From: CAWJMD01 sp963845675 | Lineage (GTDB): Bacteria; Actinomycetota; Actinomycetes; Actinomycetales; CAWJMD01 | NCBI GenBank assembly: GCA_963845675.1 | Contig: CAWJSX010000001.1 | Coordinates: forward strand, 868,001 to 932,000 | Reading direction: 5' to 3' | Length of the DNA stretch: 64,000 nucleotides | In this document: positions 1 through 9,074 of the stretch, one piece after another | Numbering within the stretch: the stretch's first letter is position 1 | Layout: every line of letters starts with the position of its first letter | Made by a program: the position numbers and the translations under genes | Notes under the pieces: model-generated | What the model was told of the DNA's origin: nothing | The model's database searches: none | The model's input: only the letters and a program-made list of their open reading frames with translations

Positions 1-80
1 CCACTGGGAGCGTCGCCCGCACCCGATCGACCCGTAAGCCACACGACGTCCACCGTCGCGGCACGAACCAGGAGGTGAGC

Positions 81-731
81 GTGGAAGCGATCACGCAGAA
101 CCTCGACCTGTACTGGTCGGGGTTCCTGAGGTCGCTGGGCATCTGCCTGGTCGCCATGGTCGGCTCGCTGGTGCTCGGCACCGTCATCGCCAGCTTCCGC
201 GTGTCCCCCGTCGCCACCCTGCGTGGCTTCGGGACCGCGTGGGTCGACATCATCCGCAACTGCCCGCTCACGGTGGTGCTGTTCTTCTTCGCCTTCGGGC
301 TCCCGGAGATCGGCATCAACCGGAGCTTCTACTTCTTCGGCGTGACGGCGCTGATCATCTACACGTCCGCGTTCGTGTGCGAGGCCGTGCGGTCGGGCAT
401 CAACTCCGTGCCGGCCGGTCAGGCCGAGGCCGCCCGCGCGATCGGGCTGCCCTTCCTCCCCTCCCTGCGTGAGGTCGTCCTGCCGCAGGCCTTCCGGACC
501 GCGATCCCCCCGCTGGGCAGCGTGATCATCGCGATGTTCAAGAACTCCGCCGTCGTCGGCGCGTTCGGCGTCGGCGGTGACCTGTTCAGCGTCGGCGAGT
601 CCCTCACCAGCGCACAAGGCTTCGCTGCGCTCCCCGTCGTGACCGGCGTGGCTCTCGGCTACCTCGCCATCACCCTCCCCGCGGGCGCGCTCCTCGGGTA
701 CCTCGAGCAGAAGGTGGCGATCGTGCGATGA
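81..731 (+). CDS. gluC: Glutamate-type amino-acid ABC transporter permease (GluC-like)
   Basis: Inner-membrane permease of a polar amino-acid (HisM/GluC) ABC importer, about 216 residues with several hydrophobic segments. The cytoplasmic EAA loop is visible as EAARAIGLPFLPSLREVVLP, which couples the permease to the ATPase. A GTG at 75 is also in frame, but AGGAGG at 70-75 overlaps it. The GTG at 81 sits five bases after that ribosome site and is the better start. The stop overlaps the next gene as ATGA, so the two permeases are translationally coupled. The ATPase and binding protein (gluA, gluB) should lie just left of the window. In Corynebacterium gluABCD also neighbours recX (known from memory). 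Substrate glutamate is inferred. Confidence 0.85.
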   Translation: MEAITQNLDLYWSGFLRSLGICLVAMVGSLVLGTVIASFRVSPVATLRGFGTAWVDIIRNCPLTVVLFFFAFGLPEIGINRSFYFFGVTALIIYTSAFVCEAVRSGINSVPAGQAEAARAIGLPFLPSLREVVLPQAFRTAIPPLGSVIIAMFKNSAVVGAFGVGGDLFSVGESLTSAQGFAALPVVTGVALGYLAITLPAGALLGYLEQKVAIVR

Positions 732-1597
732 GCCACCAGACCGTCCTCTACGACGAGCCGGGGCCCCGTGCGCGTCGCAACGCCCTGATCGGCAGCATCG
801 CGGGGGGCCTCTTCGTCCTCGGCCTGCTGGCCGTGGTGTTCACGAGGCTGGCCAGCGCCGGCCAGTTCGATTACGACCTGTGGGCACCCATCGTCGACCC
901 GTCCACCGAGGAGTTCCCGCTCGTCTGGAACCTGATCTTCGAAGGCCTCAAGGCCACCCTCACCGCGGCCTTGCTCGCCATCGCGTTCTCGGTCGTGATC
1001 GGCGCGCTGCTCGGTGTCGCACGGATGCTCCTCGGCCGGTGGGGCAAGATGCCCATCGTCGGCTTGATCGAGCTGATGCGCGGCCTGCCCGTCGTCATCA
1101 CGATCTACTTCGCCAGCAAGGTCCTCCCTGAGATCGGTGTCGACGTGGGGCCGTTGCCCGGCAGCGACGGTCTGTGGTTCCTCGTCATCGGGCTGACGGC
1201 GTACAACTCGGTGATCATCGCCGAGATCGTGCGTGCCGGGGTCGCGTCGCTTCCCACCGGGCAACGGGAGGCCGGCACCGCGATCGGCCTGATGCCCGGT
1301 GCGACGATGCGGCTGGTGCTGCTGCCGCAGGCCGTCCGGGTCATGCTCCCGGCGCTGATCAGCCAGATCGTCGTCATCCTCAAGGACACGTCGCTCGCCG
1401 CGGTGCTGGGGATCTACACCGAGCTCCTGCGCCAGGGCAACCTGATCGCACTCAACCTCGACAACCCGATCCAGATGCTGACCCTCGTGGGCCTGATGTT
1501 CATCATCATGAACTTCTCCCTCAGCCGGTTCGCGGTGTGGCTCGAGGGACGGCTCTCCCGCCGTACGTCGGGGCACGCAGAGGTGGAGACGGTCTAG
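728..1597 (+). CDS. gluD: Glutamate-type amino-acid ABC transporter permease (GluD-like)
   Basis: Second permease of the same importer, 289 residues. It has a longer N-terminal cytoplasmic and first-helix region than GluC, followed by the HisM-type core with the EAA loop REAGTAIGLMPGATMRLVLLP near residue 180. Its ATG overlaps the gluC stop by four bases. GluC and GluD normally form the heterodimeric membrane channel. The long N-terminus and position after GluC fit GluD of the GluABCD type. No terminator is evident in the 95 bases before the next gene. Confidence 0.85.
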   Translation: MSHQTVLYDEPGPRARRNALIGSIAGGLFVLGLLAVVFTRLASAGQFDYDLWAPIVDPSTEEFPLVWNLIFEGLKATLTAALLAIAFSVVIGALLGVARMLLGRWGKMPIVGLIELMRGLPVVITIYFASKVLPEIGVDVGPLPGSDGLWFLVIGLTAYNSVIIAEIVRAGVASLPTGQREAGTAIGLMPGATMRLVLLPQAVRVMLPALISQIVVILKDTSLAAVLGIYTELLRQGNLIALNLDNPIQMLTLVGLMFIIMNFSLSRFAVWLEGRLSRRTSGHAEVETV

Positions 1598-1692
1598 CTG
1601 GATGTGTCCCTCGTGACCGCTGTGCGCTGGGTACCCGTTGACCGGATCTGCCGATGAGCGCGCGTGGACACGGGTGCCGTTAGCATCCCCGC

Positions 1693-2199
1693 GTGCCTGT
1701 ACACCACACCCAGCTGCGTGAACTCGGCTCGGAGCGCGAAGCCTTGGCCATGACCCTCGATGCCCAGCGCGAGGGGCTGATGAGGAAGATCGAGGGGGTG
1801 GCTGATGGGATGGCGCGGCAGGCACCGACCGCGAGCTCGTTGTCGCTGTTGGGGCTGGTGAAGCACGCCGTGACCTGGGAGCGTCGCTGGTTCGAGATCG
1901 TCATGGCCGGCCGTGAGCTGCCCGACGGATGGCCCGAGGTGCTACCCGACCCCCGGGACGCCGACCTGCTGGTCGACGAGAGCGACACCGTGGCCCACTG
2001 GGTCGCGTCGTATCGGGAGCAGATCGAGCAGTCCCGCGCTGTCGTGGCGTCGATGGATCTGGACAGTCCGTGCGCGCGGCAGGACATCATCGAGTGCAAC
2101 GTCCGATACGTCATGTTCCACATGATCGCGGAGACCGCGCGCCATGCCGGCCACGCAGACATCATCCGCGAGACCCTCGACGGCTCAACGGGGATCTGA
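1693..2199 (+). CDS. DinB-superfamily protein (DUF664-like)
   Basis: A 168-residue soluble helical protein with the DinB/DUF664 pattern: an N-terminal helix, a conserved segment LVKHAVTWERRWFEIVMAG near residue 60, and a C-terminal HMIAETARHAGHADIIRE segment. The histidines in these helices are the expected metal ligands. Actinobacterial members are often grouped with mycothiol-dependent transferases, but no substrate can be read from the sequence. It starts with GTG, stands alone, and converges on recX. Confidence 0.7.
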   Translation: MPVHHTQLRELGSEREALAMTLDAQREGLMRKIEGVADGMARQAPTASSLSLLGLVKHAVTWERRWFEIVMAGRELPDGWPEVLPDPRDADLLVDESDTVAHWVASYREQIEQSRAVVASMDLDSPCARQDIIECNVRYVMFHMIAETARHAGHADIIRETLDGSTGI

Positions 2200-2235
2200 G
2201 CCATACCGCGCGCCGCCCGGCGCCGTAGCCAGTGG

Positions 2236-2811
2236 TCACCCGTCGCCGTACAGGTCGTCCGTCTCCTCACCCTCCGCGGCCAGCGCCGTGCGCACGACGT
2301 CCATCGCCATCCCGCCCGGGTAGCCCTTGCGGGCCAGCATCCCGGCGAGCCGGCGCACGCGGGCGTCCCGCTCGAGCCCGCGGGTGGACCGCAGCTTGCG
2401 CGCCACGAGGTTCTCCGCGGTCGCGCGCTCGGTGTCGGGGTCGAGCTCGTCGACGGCCTGTCGCGCGAGCTCCTCGCCGACTCCCTTGCGGCGCAGCTCC
2501 ATCGTGAGCGCGCGACGGGCCAGACCGCGGCCTCGGTGACGGGAGCGGACCCACTCGGACGCGAAGGCCTCGTCGTCGACGAGGTTGACCTCCTCGAACC
2601 GGTCGAGCACTGCCTCCGCCACCGCGTCGGGGACGTTGCGGGACGCCAGCTTCTGCCGCAGCTCGGAGCGGGTCCGAGCTGCGGCAGTCAGCTGGTTGAG
2701 CACGATCGTGCGTGCCACGGCGTACGGGTCGGCCTCCCGCTCACCCTCCGGGTCGGGCGGGGGCTGGGCCCGTGGCCACCGCTCGCGCGGTGCCCTGGAC
2801 GGAGCGCTCAC
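2236..2811 (-). CDS. recX: Regulatory protein RecX
   Basis: RecX binds RecA filaments and restrains recombinase activity. The protein is about 191 residues. It shows RecX three-helix repeats: ARTIVLNQLTAAARTRSELRQ, then FEEVNLVDDEAFASEWVRSR and RRALTMELRRKGV, and a last repeat RRLAGMLARKGYPGGMAMDVV. The frame stays open into recA, so a start must be chosen. GTG at 2811 lies just after the recA stop (2816-2818), giving tight coupling. It is co-transcribed with recA and so should share SOS induction. Confidence 0.9.
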   Translation of the reverse strand: MSAPSRAPRERWPRAQPPPDPEGEREADPYAVARTIVLNQLTAAARTRSELRQKLASRNVPDAVAEAVLDRFEEVNLVDDEAFASEWVRSRHRGRGLARRALTMELRRKGVGEELARQAVDELDPDTERATAENLVARKLRSTRGLERDARVRRLAGMLARKGYPGGMAMDVVRTALAAEGEETDDLYGDG

Positions 2812-2815
2812 CGGC

Positions 2816-3874
2816 TCAGAAGTCGACCGGGACCTCGGGCACCGCCGGGGTCGCCGGGGTCGCCGGTGCGTCGAGCTGCGGCCCCACACCGAGCTTCTCC
2901 TTGATCCGCTTCTCCAGCTCGTTCGCCAGGTCGGGGTTGTCGCGCATGAACGCTCGCGCGTTCTCCTTGCCCTGGCCGAGCTGGTCGCCCTCGTACGTGT
3001 ACCAGGCACCGGACTTGCGGACGAAGCCCTGCTCCACACCCATGTCGATCAGACCACCCTCACGCGAGATGCCATGGCCGTAGAGGATGTCGAACTCCGC
3101 CTGCTTGAACGGCGGGCTCACCTTGTTCTTGACGACCTTGACGCGGGTGCGGTTGCCGACGGGCTCGGTACCGTCCTTCAGCGTCTCGATGCGGCGCACG
3201 TCGAGGCGCACGGACGAGTAGAACTTCAGCGCCTTGCCGCCCGTGGTCGTCTCGGGCGATCCGAACATCACGCCGATCTTCTCGCGGAGCTGGTTGATGA
3301 AGATCGCCGTGGTGCCCGAGTTGCTGAGGGCACCGGTGATCTTGCGCAGCGCCTGCGACATCAGCCGTGCCTGCAGACCCACGTGGCTGTCCCCCATCTC
3401 GCCCTCGATCTCGGCCCGCGGCACCAGTGCGGCGACGGAGTCGATGACGATGATGTCGAGGGCGCCGGAACGGATCAGCATGTCGGCGATCTCGAGCGCC
3501 TGCTCACCGGTGTCGGGCTGGCTCACGAGCAGCGCGTCGGTGTCGACACCGAGCTTCTGCGCGTAGTCGGGGTCGAGCGCGTGCTCGGCGTCGATGAAGG
3601 CGGCGATGCCGCCGGCCCGCTGGGCGTTGGCCACGGCGTGCAGGGCGACGGTCGTCTTTCCCGACGACTCCGGCCCGTAGATCTCGACCACGCGGCCGCG
3701 CGGCAGGCCGCCGATGCCCAGCGCGACGTCGAGCGCGATGGACCCGGTCGGGATGACCTCGATGGGCACCCGCACCTCGTCGCCGAGGCGCATGACGGAG
3801 CCCTTGCCGAACTGGCGGTCGATCTGGGAGAGCGCGCTGTCGAGCGCCTTCTCGCGGTCTGCGGGAGCGGGCAT
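2816..3874 (-). CDS. recA: Recombinase A
   Basis: DNA strand-exchange ATPase and LexA co-protease, 352 residues. Walker A is GPESSGKT, and the DNA-binding loop and FINQLREKIGVMFG region are conserved. The frame extends upstream, but ATG at 3874 is chosen because GGAGG lies five bases before it and the product MPAPADREKALDSALSQIDR matches the family N-terminus. There is no intein, unlike M. tuberculosis recA. A LexA-type box lies about 157 bases upstream. recX follows within a few bases. Confidence 0.97.
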   Translation of the reverse strand: MPAPADREKALDSALSQIDRQFGKGSVMRLGDEVRVPIEVIPTGSIALDVALGIGGLPRGRVVEIYGPESSGKTTVALHAVANAQRAGGIAAFIDAEHALDPDYAQKLGVDTDALLVSQPDTGEQALEIADMLIRSGALDIIVIDSVAALVPRAEIEGEMGDSHVGLQARLMSQALRKITGALSNSGTTAIFINQLREKIGVMFGSPETTTGGKALKFYSSVRLDVRRIETLKDGTEPVGNRTRVKVVKNKVSPPFKQAEFDILYGHGISREGGLIDMGVEQGFVRKSGAWYTYEGDQLGQGKENARAFMRDNPDLANELEKRIKEKLGVGPQLDAPATPATPAVPEVPVDF

Positions 3875-4030
3875 GTGATCCTCCGTGTCGCCGGCGGGAG
3901 CCGGGTGGTCGTCGTGCGGTCGGCTTGTCGTGTCGAGGACGACGCTAGGCGCCACCTCCGACAACCCCGGGCCCCGCGCCGTCCCTGTGGACGACCGGAC
4001 CTCGTGCGTCCGACCTGTGGAAGAGACTAC

Positions 4031-4044
4031 CGAACACCTGTTCG
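4031..4044. promoter_or_regulatory. LexA (SOS) box upstream of recA
   Basis: CGAACACCTGTTCG is an intact palindrome-like SOS box of the Gram-positive and actinobacterial form CGAAC-N4-GTTCG. It sits 157 bases upstream of the recA start and just beyond the stop of the next gene at 4095. It most likely controls recA-recX. Confidence 0.85.
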
Positions 4045-4094
4045 AGCGCGAGGACCTCGGGCGGCGTGTCGTGTGCCGGTGGCTGCCTCGGTGC

Positions 4095-4940
4095 TCAGGC
4101 GGGCAGCGGGTCCACGGCGTCCAGGCCGGCGACGACCTCGGCGTAGCGCGCCACGTCCAGAATCACGTCCGGGAGCGCGTCCGACAGGATCCGGTAGGCC
4201 ACCGCCCGCAGCATCAGCTGCCGAGGGACCCCCGAGGCCCAGGCCCCCAGCGCTCCCGGGTCGGCGCCCTCCCACAGCACGGCGTCGAGCACCGTCACGG
4301 CCTCCGCCCACGCCCCGGGCCGCCAGTACGGAGCGAGGTCGATGACGAACGGGCACCCGGCCGCGTCCAGCAGCAGGTTGCCCACGGGGTCCCCGTGCAC
4401 GAGCTGGGACGGCAGGTCGACGGGCCGTCGGGCGCCCAGCACCCGGCGGACCAGGTCGCGGGCCTCGGGCCGGAGCGCGCTCAGGGCGGCCGGTCCGGCG
4501 TCCAGGTCCCAGGCCACGCGGTCGGCCCGCGCCCACCGGTGGTCGACCTCGTCGAGGACCGCCGGTCGCTCCGGGACGGCCACCGCGAGCCGGGCGCTGA
4601 GCAGACGACCCGCGGCGACCAGCACGTCGAGGTCCGAACAGGGTGCCGTACCGGGCTCGTAGCGCGTCGCGGCCCAGCCGTCGACGACCCAGCGTCCGTC
4701 CCTCGTCGGGACCGGCAAGGACACGCGCAGCGCGCGCGGACGAGTCTCGTCCAGCCGCACCGCGAGGCGGGCCTGCACCGGTGAGAGCCACGTCGTGGTC
4801 GGCTGGTCGCGCCCGGGTGAGAGCACGAGGTCGCCGACGCGGACGCTTCCGCCTCGCCCCCCGTCGAGCGGTTCCACCGTGCCCGAGGCGGCGAAGAGGT
4901 CGACGACGCGCCCGGGAACCGCGGCCCCCGTGGGGGTCAT
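4095..4940 (-). CDS. Aminoglycoside-phosphotransferase-fold protein
   Basis: A 281-residue protein with the APH/choline-kinase signature: catalytic LVHGDPVGNLLLD near residue 185 (Brenner-type HGD...N) and a metal-binding VIDLAPYWRP segment shortly after. Length and architecture resemble the actinobacterial TIGR02569-type proteins (recalled, not searched). Its ATG overlaps the stop of the upstream ABC-2 permease (ATGA), so it looks co-translated with the exporter genes. The acceptor is unknown. Resistance to an exported compound is one possibility, but nothing in the sequence proves it. Confidence 0.6.
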   Translation of the reverse strand: MTPTGAAVPGRVVDLFAASGTVEPLDGGRGGSVRVGDLVLSPGRDQPTTTWLSPVQARLAVRLDETRPRALRVSLPVPTRDGRWVVDGWAATRYEPGTAPCSDLDVLVAAGRLLSARLAVAVPERPAVLDEVDHRWARADRVAWDLDAGPAALSALRPEARDLVRRVLGARRPVDLPSQLVHGDPVGNLLLDAAGCPFVIDLAPYWRPGAWAEAVTVLDAVLWEGADPGALGAWASGVPRQLMLRAVAYRILSDALPDVILDVARYAEVVAGLDAVDPLPA

Positions 4941-5819
4941 GTCAGGAGGAGCCGCTCGAGACGCCGCGCGGCGACGACGACCCCGACCAGTCCCATCACG
5001 CCGAGGTAGAGCACGTGCCAGACCAGGCCGGCGGACACGTTGCCCAGCATCAGGTCTCGCACCAGCGTGACCCCGTGGTAGAGCGGCGTCGCCTGGACCA
5101 CCCACTGCAGCACCTGCGGGTACGTCGACAGCGGGTAGAAGGTCGTGGAGAACAGGAACAGCGGCAGCACGACCAGCTGGACGAAGTCGAAGTCCTGCCA
5201 CGACCGCATGAAGGTCGTCGCCGCCATGCCCACGGCCGCGAACGCGAAGCCGATCAGCGACGCGGCGGGCAGCGCCAGGAGGGACCACCACGAGTCGACC
5301 AGGCCGGCGCCGAGCAGCTACCAGGAAGAAGGCGATGGAGTAGACGAGGCCACGCAGCAGTGCCCACGTGATCTCCCCGATCGCCACGTCACGCGGACCG
5401 AGCGGCGTCGCCAGCACGGAGTCGTAGAGCTTGGCGTACTTGAGCTTGAAGAAGATGTTGAACGTCGAGTCGAAGACCGCCCCGTTCATGGCGGAGGACG
5501 CCAGCAGCGCCGGGGCCACGAACGTGGCGTAGGCGACCCTCGAGCCGTCGTCCAGTGTCACCGTGCCGATCAGCGCCCCGAGCCCCACTCCGAGGGAGAA
5601 GAGGTAGAACACCGGCTCGAAGAAGCCGCTGACGAGCGTGACCCACCCGTGCTTGAACGAGAGCAGGTTGCGCTCCACGAGTGCGCGGGCCATCCCCGCA
5701 CCCGCAGGCATCGGAACCAGGCGGGCGATCTGGTGCGCGACACCCCGGGCCTGACCGGCTTCGCCGGACGTCGGCGTCCGGGTGCTCGACGGTCGGCCCG
5801 TCGACGGTGCAGACGCCAT
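4937..5819 (-). CDS. ABC-2 type transporter permease (second subunit; frame break near 5320)
   Basis: DrrB/NodJ-type membrane subunit of an ABC exporter. The N-terminal part runs from ATG at 5819 through VERNLLSFKHGWVTLVSGFF and six predicted helices. Near 5320 the frame shifts by one extra base within the segment encoding AFFLV(L)LLGAGLVDSWW. After that the C-terminal half continues as MAATTFMRSWQDFDFVQLVV to the stop at 4937. The start overlaps the stop of the partner permease (ATGA). The break is judged a consensus error because both halves are well conserved in type. Confidence 0.75.
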
Positions 5820-6679
5820 CAGCTCACCAGCCGTCGGCTCAGGAGCCGGTCCGAGAGCCACAGGCCCGCGCCGACCCACAGGGCGAGGTACAACGTGTGC
5901 CCGAGCGCCCCGGGGACGGTCGCGGTGCCCAGGGTGAATCCGCGGGCCAGCTCGACGCCGTGCCACAGCGGCGTCACCCACGCGACCGGCTGCAGCACCG
6001 GGTGCAGCTGGTCGATCGGGAAGAACGTCCCGGAGAACAGGAACATCGGCATGATCACGAAGCGGAAGATGACGTTGAAGCCGTCGCCGGCGTCGTCCTG
6101 CGTGGCGGCGTACGCGGTGATCGGTGCGGCGAAGGCCAGCCCGGTCAGCACGGCGGCCGGCAGCGCGAGCGGCGCCCACCACGACCGTGCCGTACCCAGC
6201 GCCAGGGCGACGACCATGAACACGCCGCACACGATCGTCAGCCGCACCACGAGGTAGTAGAGGTGGCCGAGCACCAGGTGCCTCACCCGCAGCGGCGTCG
6301 CCAGGATCGCGTGGAAGTACATGTTCCACTTCATCCCGGCCATGATCGGGAAGGTGCACTCCCCCGCCGCCGTCTGCATCGCGGTCGCGGCCAGCACCCC
6401 GGGGGCGATGAAGGCGACGTAGGCCACGCCGCCGATGCCGCCCCGCTCCCCGCCGTCGACGAGCGCCCCGAGGCCGTAGCCCATCGCCGCGAGGTACATC
6501 ACCGGAGCCAGGAAGCTGGCGAACAGCGAGCCCCGCCAGGTGCGCAGGTACGCGAGCCACCAGTACTGGAACACGGACCCCGCCCCACCGCCGTCCGGAG
6601 CGAGCTGGTCGGGCGTGGGCTCCCGGTGGTGCTCCGTGCCCGCGTGGGCATCGGAGCCGGCCGCCGGTTCGGGAGTCAT
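5819..6679 (-). CDS. ABC-2 type transporter permease (first subunit)
   Basis: About 286 residues with six hydrophobic segments typical of ABC-2/DrrB permeases, for example FASFLAPVMYLAAMGYGLG and ILATPLRVRHLVLGHLYY. ATG at 6679 is chosen over GTG at 6688 because GAGAGG lies eight bases before the ATG and directly touches the GTG. It is a paralogue of the permease that follows, so the exporter is probably a heterodimer. It begins 12 bases after the stop of the ATPase gene. Confidence 0.8.
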   Translation of the reverse strand: MTPEPAAGSDAHAGTEHHREPTPDQLAPDGGGAGSVFQYWWLAYLRTWRGSLFASFLAPVMYLAAMGYGLGALVDGGERGGIGGVAYVAFIAPGVLAATAMQTAAGECTFPIMAGMKWNMYFHAILATPLRVRHLVLGHLYYLVVRLTIVCGVFMVVALALGTARSWWAPLALPAAVLTGLAFAAPITAYAATQDDAGDGFNVIFRFVIMPMFLFSGTFFPIDQLHPVLQPVAWVTPLWHGVELARGFTLGTATVPGALGHTLYLALWVGAGLWLSDRLLSRRLVS

Positions 6680-6691
6680 GGACGGCACCTC

Positions 6692-7624
6692 TCAGTCCAC
6701 GAGGGTGCGGCCGGTGAGCCGCAGGAAGACGTCCTCGAGGGTGGAGCGCCGGACGAGGCTGGACAACGGCTGCAGCCCTCGGTCGTGCACCGCGGAGGTC
6801 GCCGTGTCGCCGTCGCGGACGTAGAGCAGCAGCCGGTCGGGCAGCACCTCGACGCGCTCGGCGATGCCGTCGACCTTCTCCGCGTAGGGCTCGTGGTCGT
6901 CGGCCGGGAAGCGCAGCTCGAGCACCTCGCGGGACGAGTGCTGCTCGATCAGGCTGCGTGGCGACCCCTCGGCGACGATCAGCCCGTGGTCCATCACCAC
7001 CAGGCGGTCGCAGAGCTGCTCGGCCTCGTCCATGTAGTGGGTCGTGAGAACCAGGGTGACGCCTGAGCGCTTGAGCCGGAACAGCCTGTCCCACAGAACA
7101 TGTCGCGCCTGAGGGTCGAGGCCCGTCGTCGGCTCGTCGAGCAGGAGGATGCGCGGTGAGTTGATCAGCGAGCGCGCGATCGTCAGGCGGCGCTTCATGC
7201 CGCCCGACAGCGGCTCGACGCGCGACGCCCTGCGCTCGGTCAGCTGGGCGAAGTCGAGCAGCTCGGCGGAGCGTTCGCGCACCACCTGCTTGGGTAGCCC
7301 GAAGTAGCGCCCGTAGACGAACATGTTCTCCTCGACCGTCAGCTCCTCGTCGAGGGTGTCCCGCTGCGGGACCACGCCGAGCTGGGCCCGGATCCGCGGC
7401 CCGTGTGTGGCCGGGTCGAGGCCGAGGATGCTCAGCGAGCCGCTGGTCGGCGGCGAGACGCAGCCGATCATGCGCATGGTGGACGACTTGCCGGCGCCGT
7501 TCGGGCCCAGGAAGCCGAACGACTCGCCCCGCTGGACCTGCACGTCGATGCCCTTGACCGCCTCGAAGTCGCCGAACGACTTCGTGAGGCCGCGTGCGTG
7601 GATCAGGATGTCGGAGTCGGGCAC
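6692..7624 (-). CDS. ABC exporter ATP-binding protein (DrrA/NodI type)
   Basis: Cytoplasmic ATPase of the exporter, about 310 residues. Walker A is GPNGAGKSS, the signature is LSGGMKRRL, Walker B is RILLLDEPTTGLDP, and the switch histidine is in LTTHYMDEAE. The C-terminal extension after residue 210 is typical of DrrA-like proteins. The frame extends further upstream. GTG at 7624 gives the usual N-terminus just before ILIHARGLTKSFG, but the start is uncertain because no strong ribosome site is seen. It heads the four-gene unit that ends with the APH-like protein. Confidence 0.85.
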   Translation of the reverse strand: MPDSDILIHARGLTKSFGDFEAVKGIDVQVQRGESFGFLGPNGAGKSSTMRMIGCVSPPTSGSLSILGLDPATHGPRIRAQLGVVPQRDTLDEELTVEENMFVYGRYFGLPKQVVRERSAELLDFAQLTERRASRVEPLSGGMKRRLTIARSLINSPRILLLDEPTTGLDPQARHVLWDRLFRLKRSGVTLVLTTHYMDEAEQLCDRLVVMDHGLIVAEGSPRSLIEQHSSREVLELRFPADDHEPYAEKVDGIAERVEVLPDRLLLYVRDGDTATSAVHDRGLQPLSSLVRRSTLEDVFLRLTGRTLVD

Positions 7625-7715
7625 GTCGGCGACGCTACCCGGCGCCGCGGACACCCCGCGAGCGAGTTGTCGCCGTCGCCGACCGGGACCGTGACGGGGA
7701 CCGGGGCTCTGCAGG

Positions 7716-9041
7716 TCAGGCGCTCGCCCCGATCCGGACGACCGGTGGCGTCCGCAGGGCACGGACCATCGCCAGCAGCACCGGGACGAGCAGGGCCGCC
7801 GCCGCCGCGGCCAGCGCCGGGTACCCGGCCAGCGACAGGATCGGCCCCGACAGCACCCCGGCGGCGGCCGCGCAGACGCCGATCACGAGGTCCCCCGTCC
7901 CCTGAACGGTGGTGCGGATCTCCGCGCGCACCGACGCGGACAGCAGGGACGAGCCGCTCACGAGGCTGGCGCTCCACCCCAGCCCGAGCAGCACCAGCGC
8001 CACCCCGACCTGCGCCCGGTCGGTGGCGCCCGCGGTCGCGGCCGTCGTCAGCGCGCCGGCCAGGATCACGAGCCCGATGCCGATCACCGGGATCTCACCG
8101 AACCGGTCGACGAGCCAGCCGAACACCGGGCTCAGCGCGTACATCCCGGCCACGTGCAGGCTGATGACGATCCCGATCACCTCCAGGCTGGCGTCGCCGT
8201 CGCCGAGGTAGACGGGCGTCATGACCATCACGGCGATCATCACCGCGTGACCACACGCGGTCGCCACGAGCCCGAGCAGTGCCCGCGGGATGCGGGCGAC
8301 CTCGCGCAGCACCGTCCACGTGCCCGGCCCCGCCGCCCGCGGATCGGCCACCCTGCGCGTGCCCGTCACCGGATCCGGCCGCAGATCGTCCCCTTCCTGC
8401 GGTCGGAACGGGGTTCCCGAGCGCGGATCGTCCGCGATCTGCGAGGGACGGGGCGTGGTGCGGTCCGGCGGCAGCCCCGCGAGGACGACGACGCCCGCGG
8501 CGGCGAAGGCCACCATCGAGAACAGGTACGGCCCGGACAGGGACGGCACCCCGACGACCCCGGCGAGATCGCCCCCGACCGAGGAGAGGTTGGGGCCGGC
8601 GACCGCACCCACCGTTGTCGCCCACACCACCGTCGACAGCGCTCGACCTCGGCGGTGCGACGGGACGCCGTCGGTCGCGGCGTAGCGGGACTGCAGGCCG
8701 GCCGCCGTGCCTCCCCCGAAGAGCACGGTCGCCGCGAGCAGGAGCCAGAACTGGTCGGTCACCGCGGCCAGCAGGGCACCCACGGCACCGGCGAAGGCCA
8801 GGCCGTAGCCGGTGGCGAGGGCCTGGCCTCGTCCGCGGGCACGGGCCAGGTTCGCCAGCGGCACGGCGAGCAGGGCGGCGCCGAGGACGGCGGCGGTCTG
8901 GGAGAGGCCGGACAGGGACGTGGATCCCGAGACCTGCTGCGCCAGCAGGCCGCCGACGGCGATGCCGCTGGCCACGCCGACGCCACCGAGGACCTGTGCG
9001 ACCACGAGCGAGGCCAGTCGGCGCCGTTCGGTGGCCGGCAC
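7716..9041 (-). CDS. Major facilitator superfamily transporter
   Basis: A 441-residue protein with about twelve hydrophobic segments in two halves. They are joined by a charged central loop around residues 195-245 (rich in Asp, Arg and Pro). The segment VFGWLVDRFGEIPVIG in the second half matches the MFS loop 2-3 type motif. Substrate unknown. It sits between the ABC exporter unit and the DUF2252 gene on the same strand. It may share transcription with them, but the gaps of 34 to 91 bases leave this open. Confidence 0.75.
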   Translation of the reverse strand: MPATERRRLASLVVAQVLGGVGVASGIAVGGLLAQQVSGSTSLSGLSQTAAVLGAALLAVPLANLARARGRGQALATGYGLAFAGAVGALLAAVTDQFWLLLAATVLFGGGTAAGLQSRYAATDGVPSHRRGRALSTVVWATTVGAVAGPNLSSVGGDLAGVVGVPSLSGPYLFSMVAFAAAGVVVLAGLPPDRTTPRPSQIADDPRSGTPFRPQEGDDLRPDPVTGTRRVADPRAAGPGTWTVLREVARIPRALLGLVATACGHAVMIAVMVMTPVYLGDGDASLEVIGIVISLHVAGMYALSPVFGWLVDRFGEIPVIGIGLVILAGALTTAATAGATDRAQVGVALVLLGLGWSASLVSGSSLLSASVRAEIRTTVQGTGDLVIGVCAAAAGVLSGPILSLAGYPALAAAAAALLVPVLLAMVRALRTPPVVRIGASA

Positions 9042-9074
9042 GGGCGTCGTCGGCTCGCGCGGCGGAGGGTCGCG

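Noticed and set aside
659..1825. Long minus-strand frame of 388 codons under gluC-gluD
   Set aside because: It lies antisense to clearly conserved permeases, has Arg/His/Asp-rich composition typical of high-GC shadow frames, and shows no domain.
2585..4345. Plus-strand open frame of 586 codons over recA
   Set aside because: It is the antisense shadow of recA and its leader, without any recognisable protein features.
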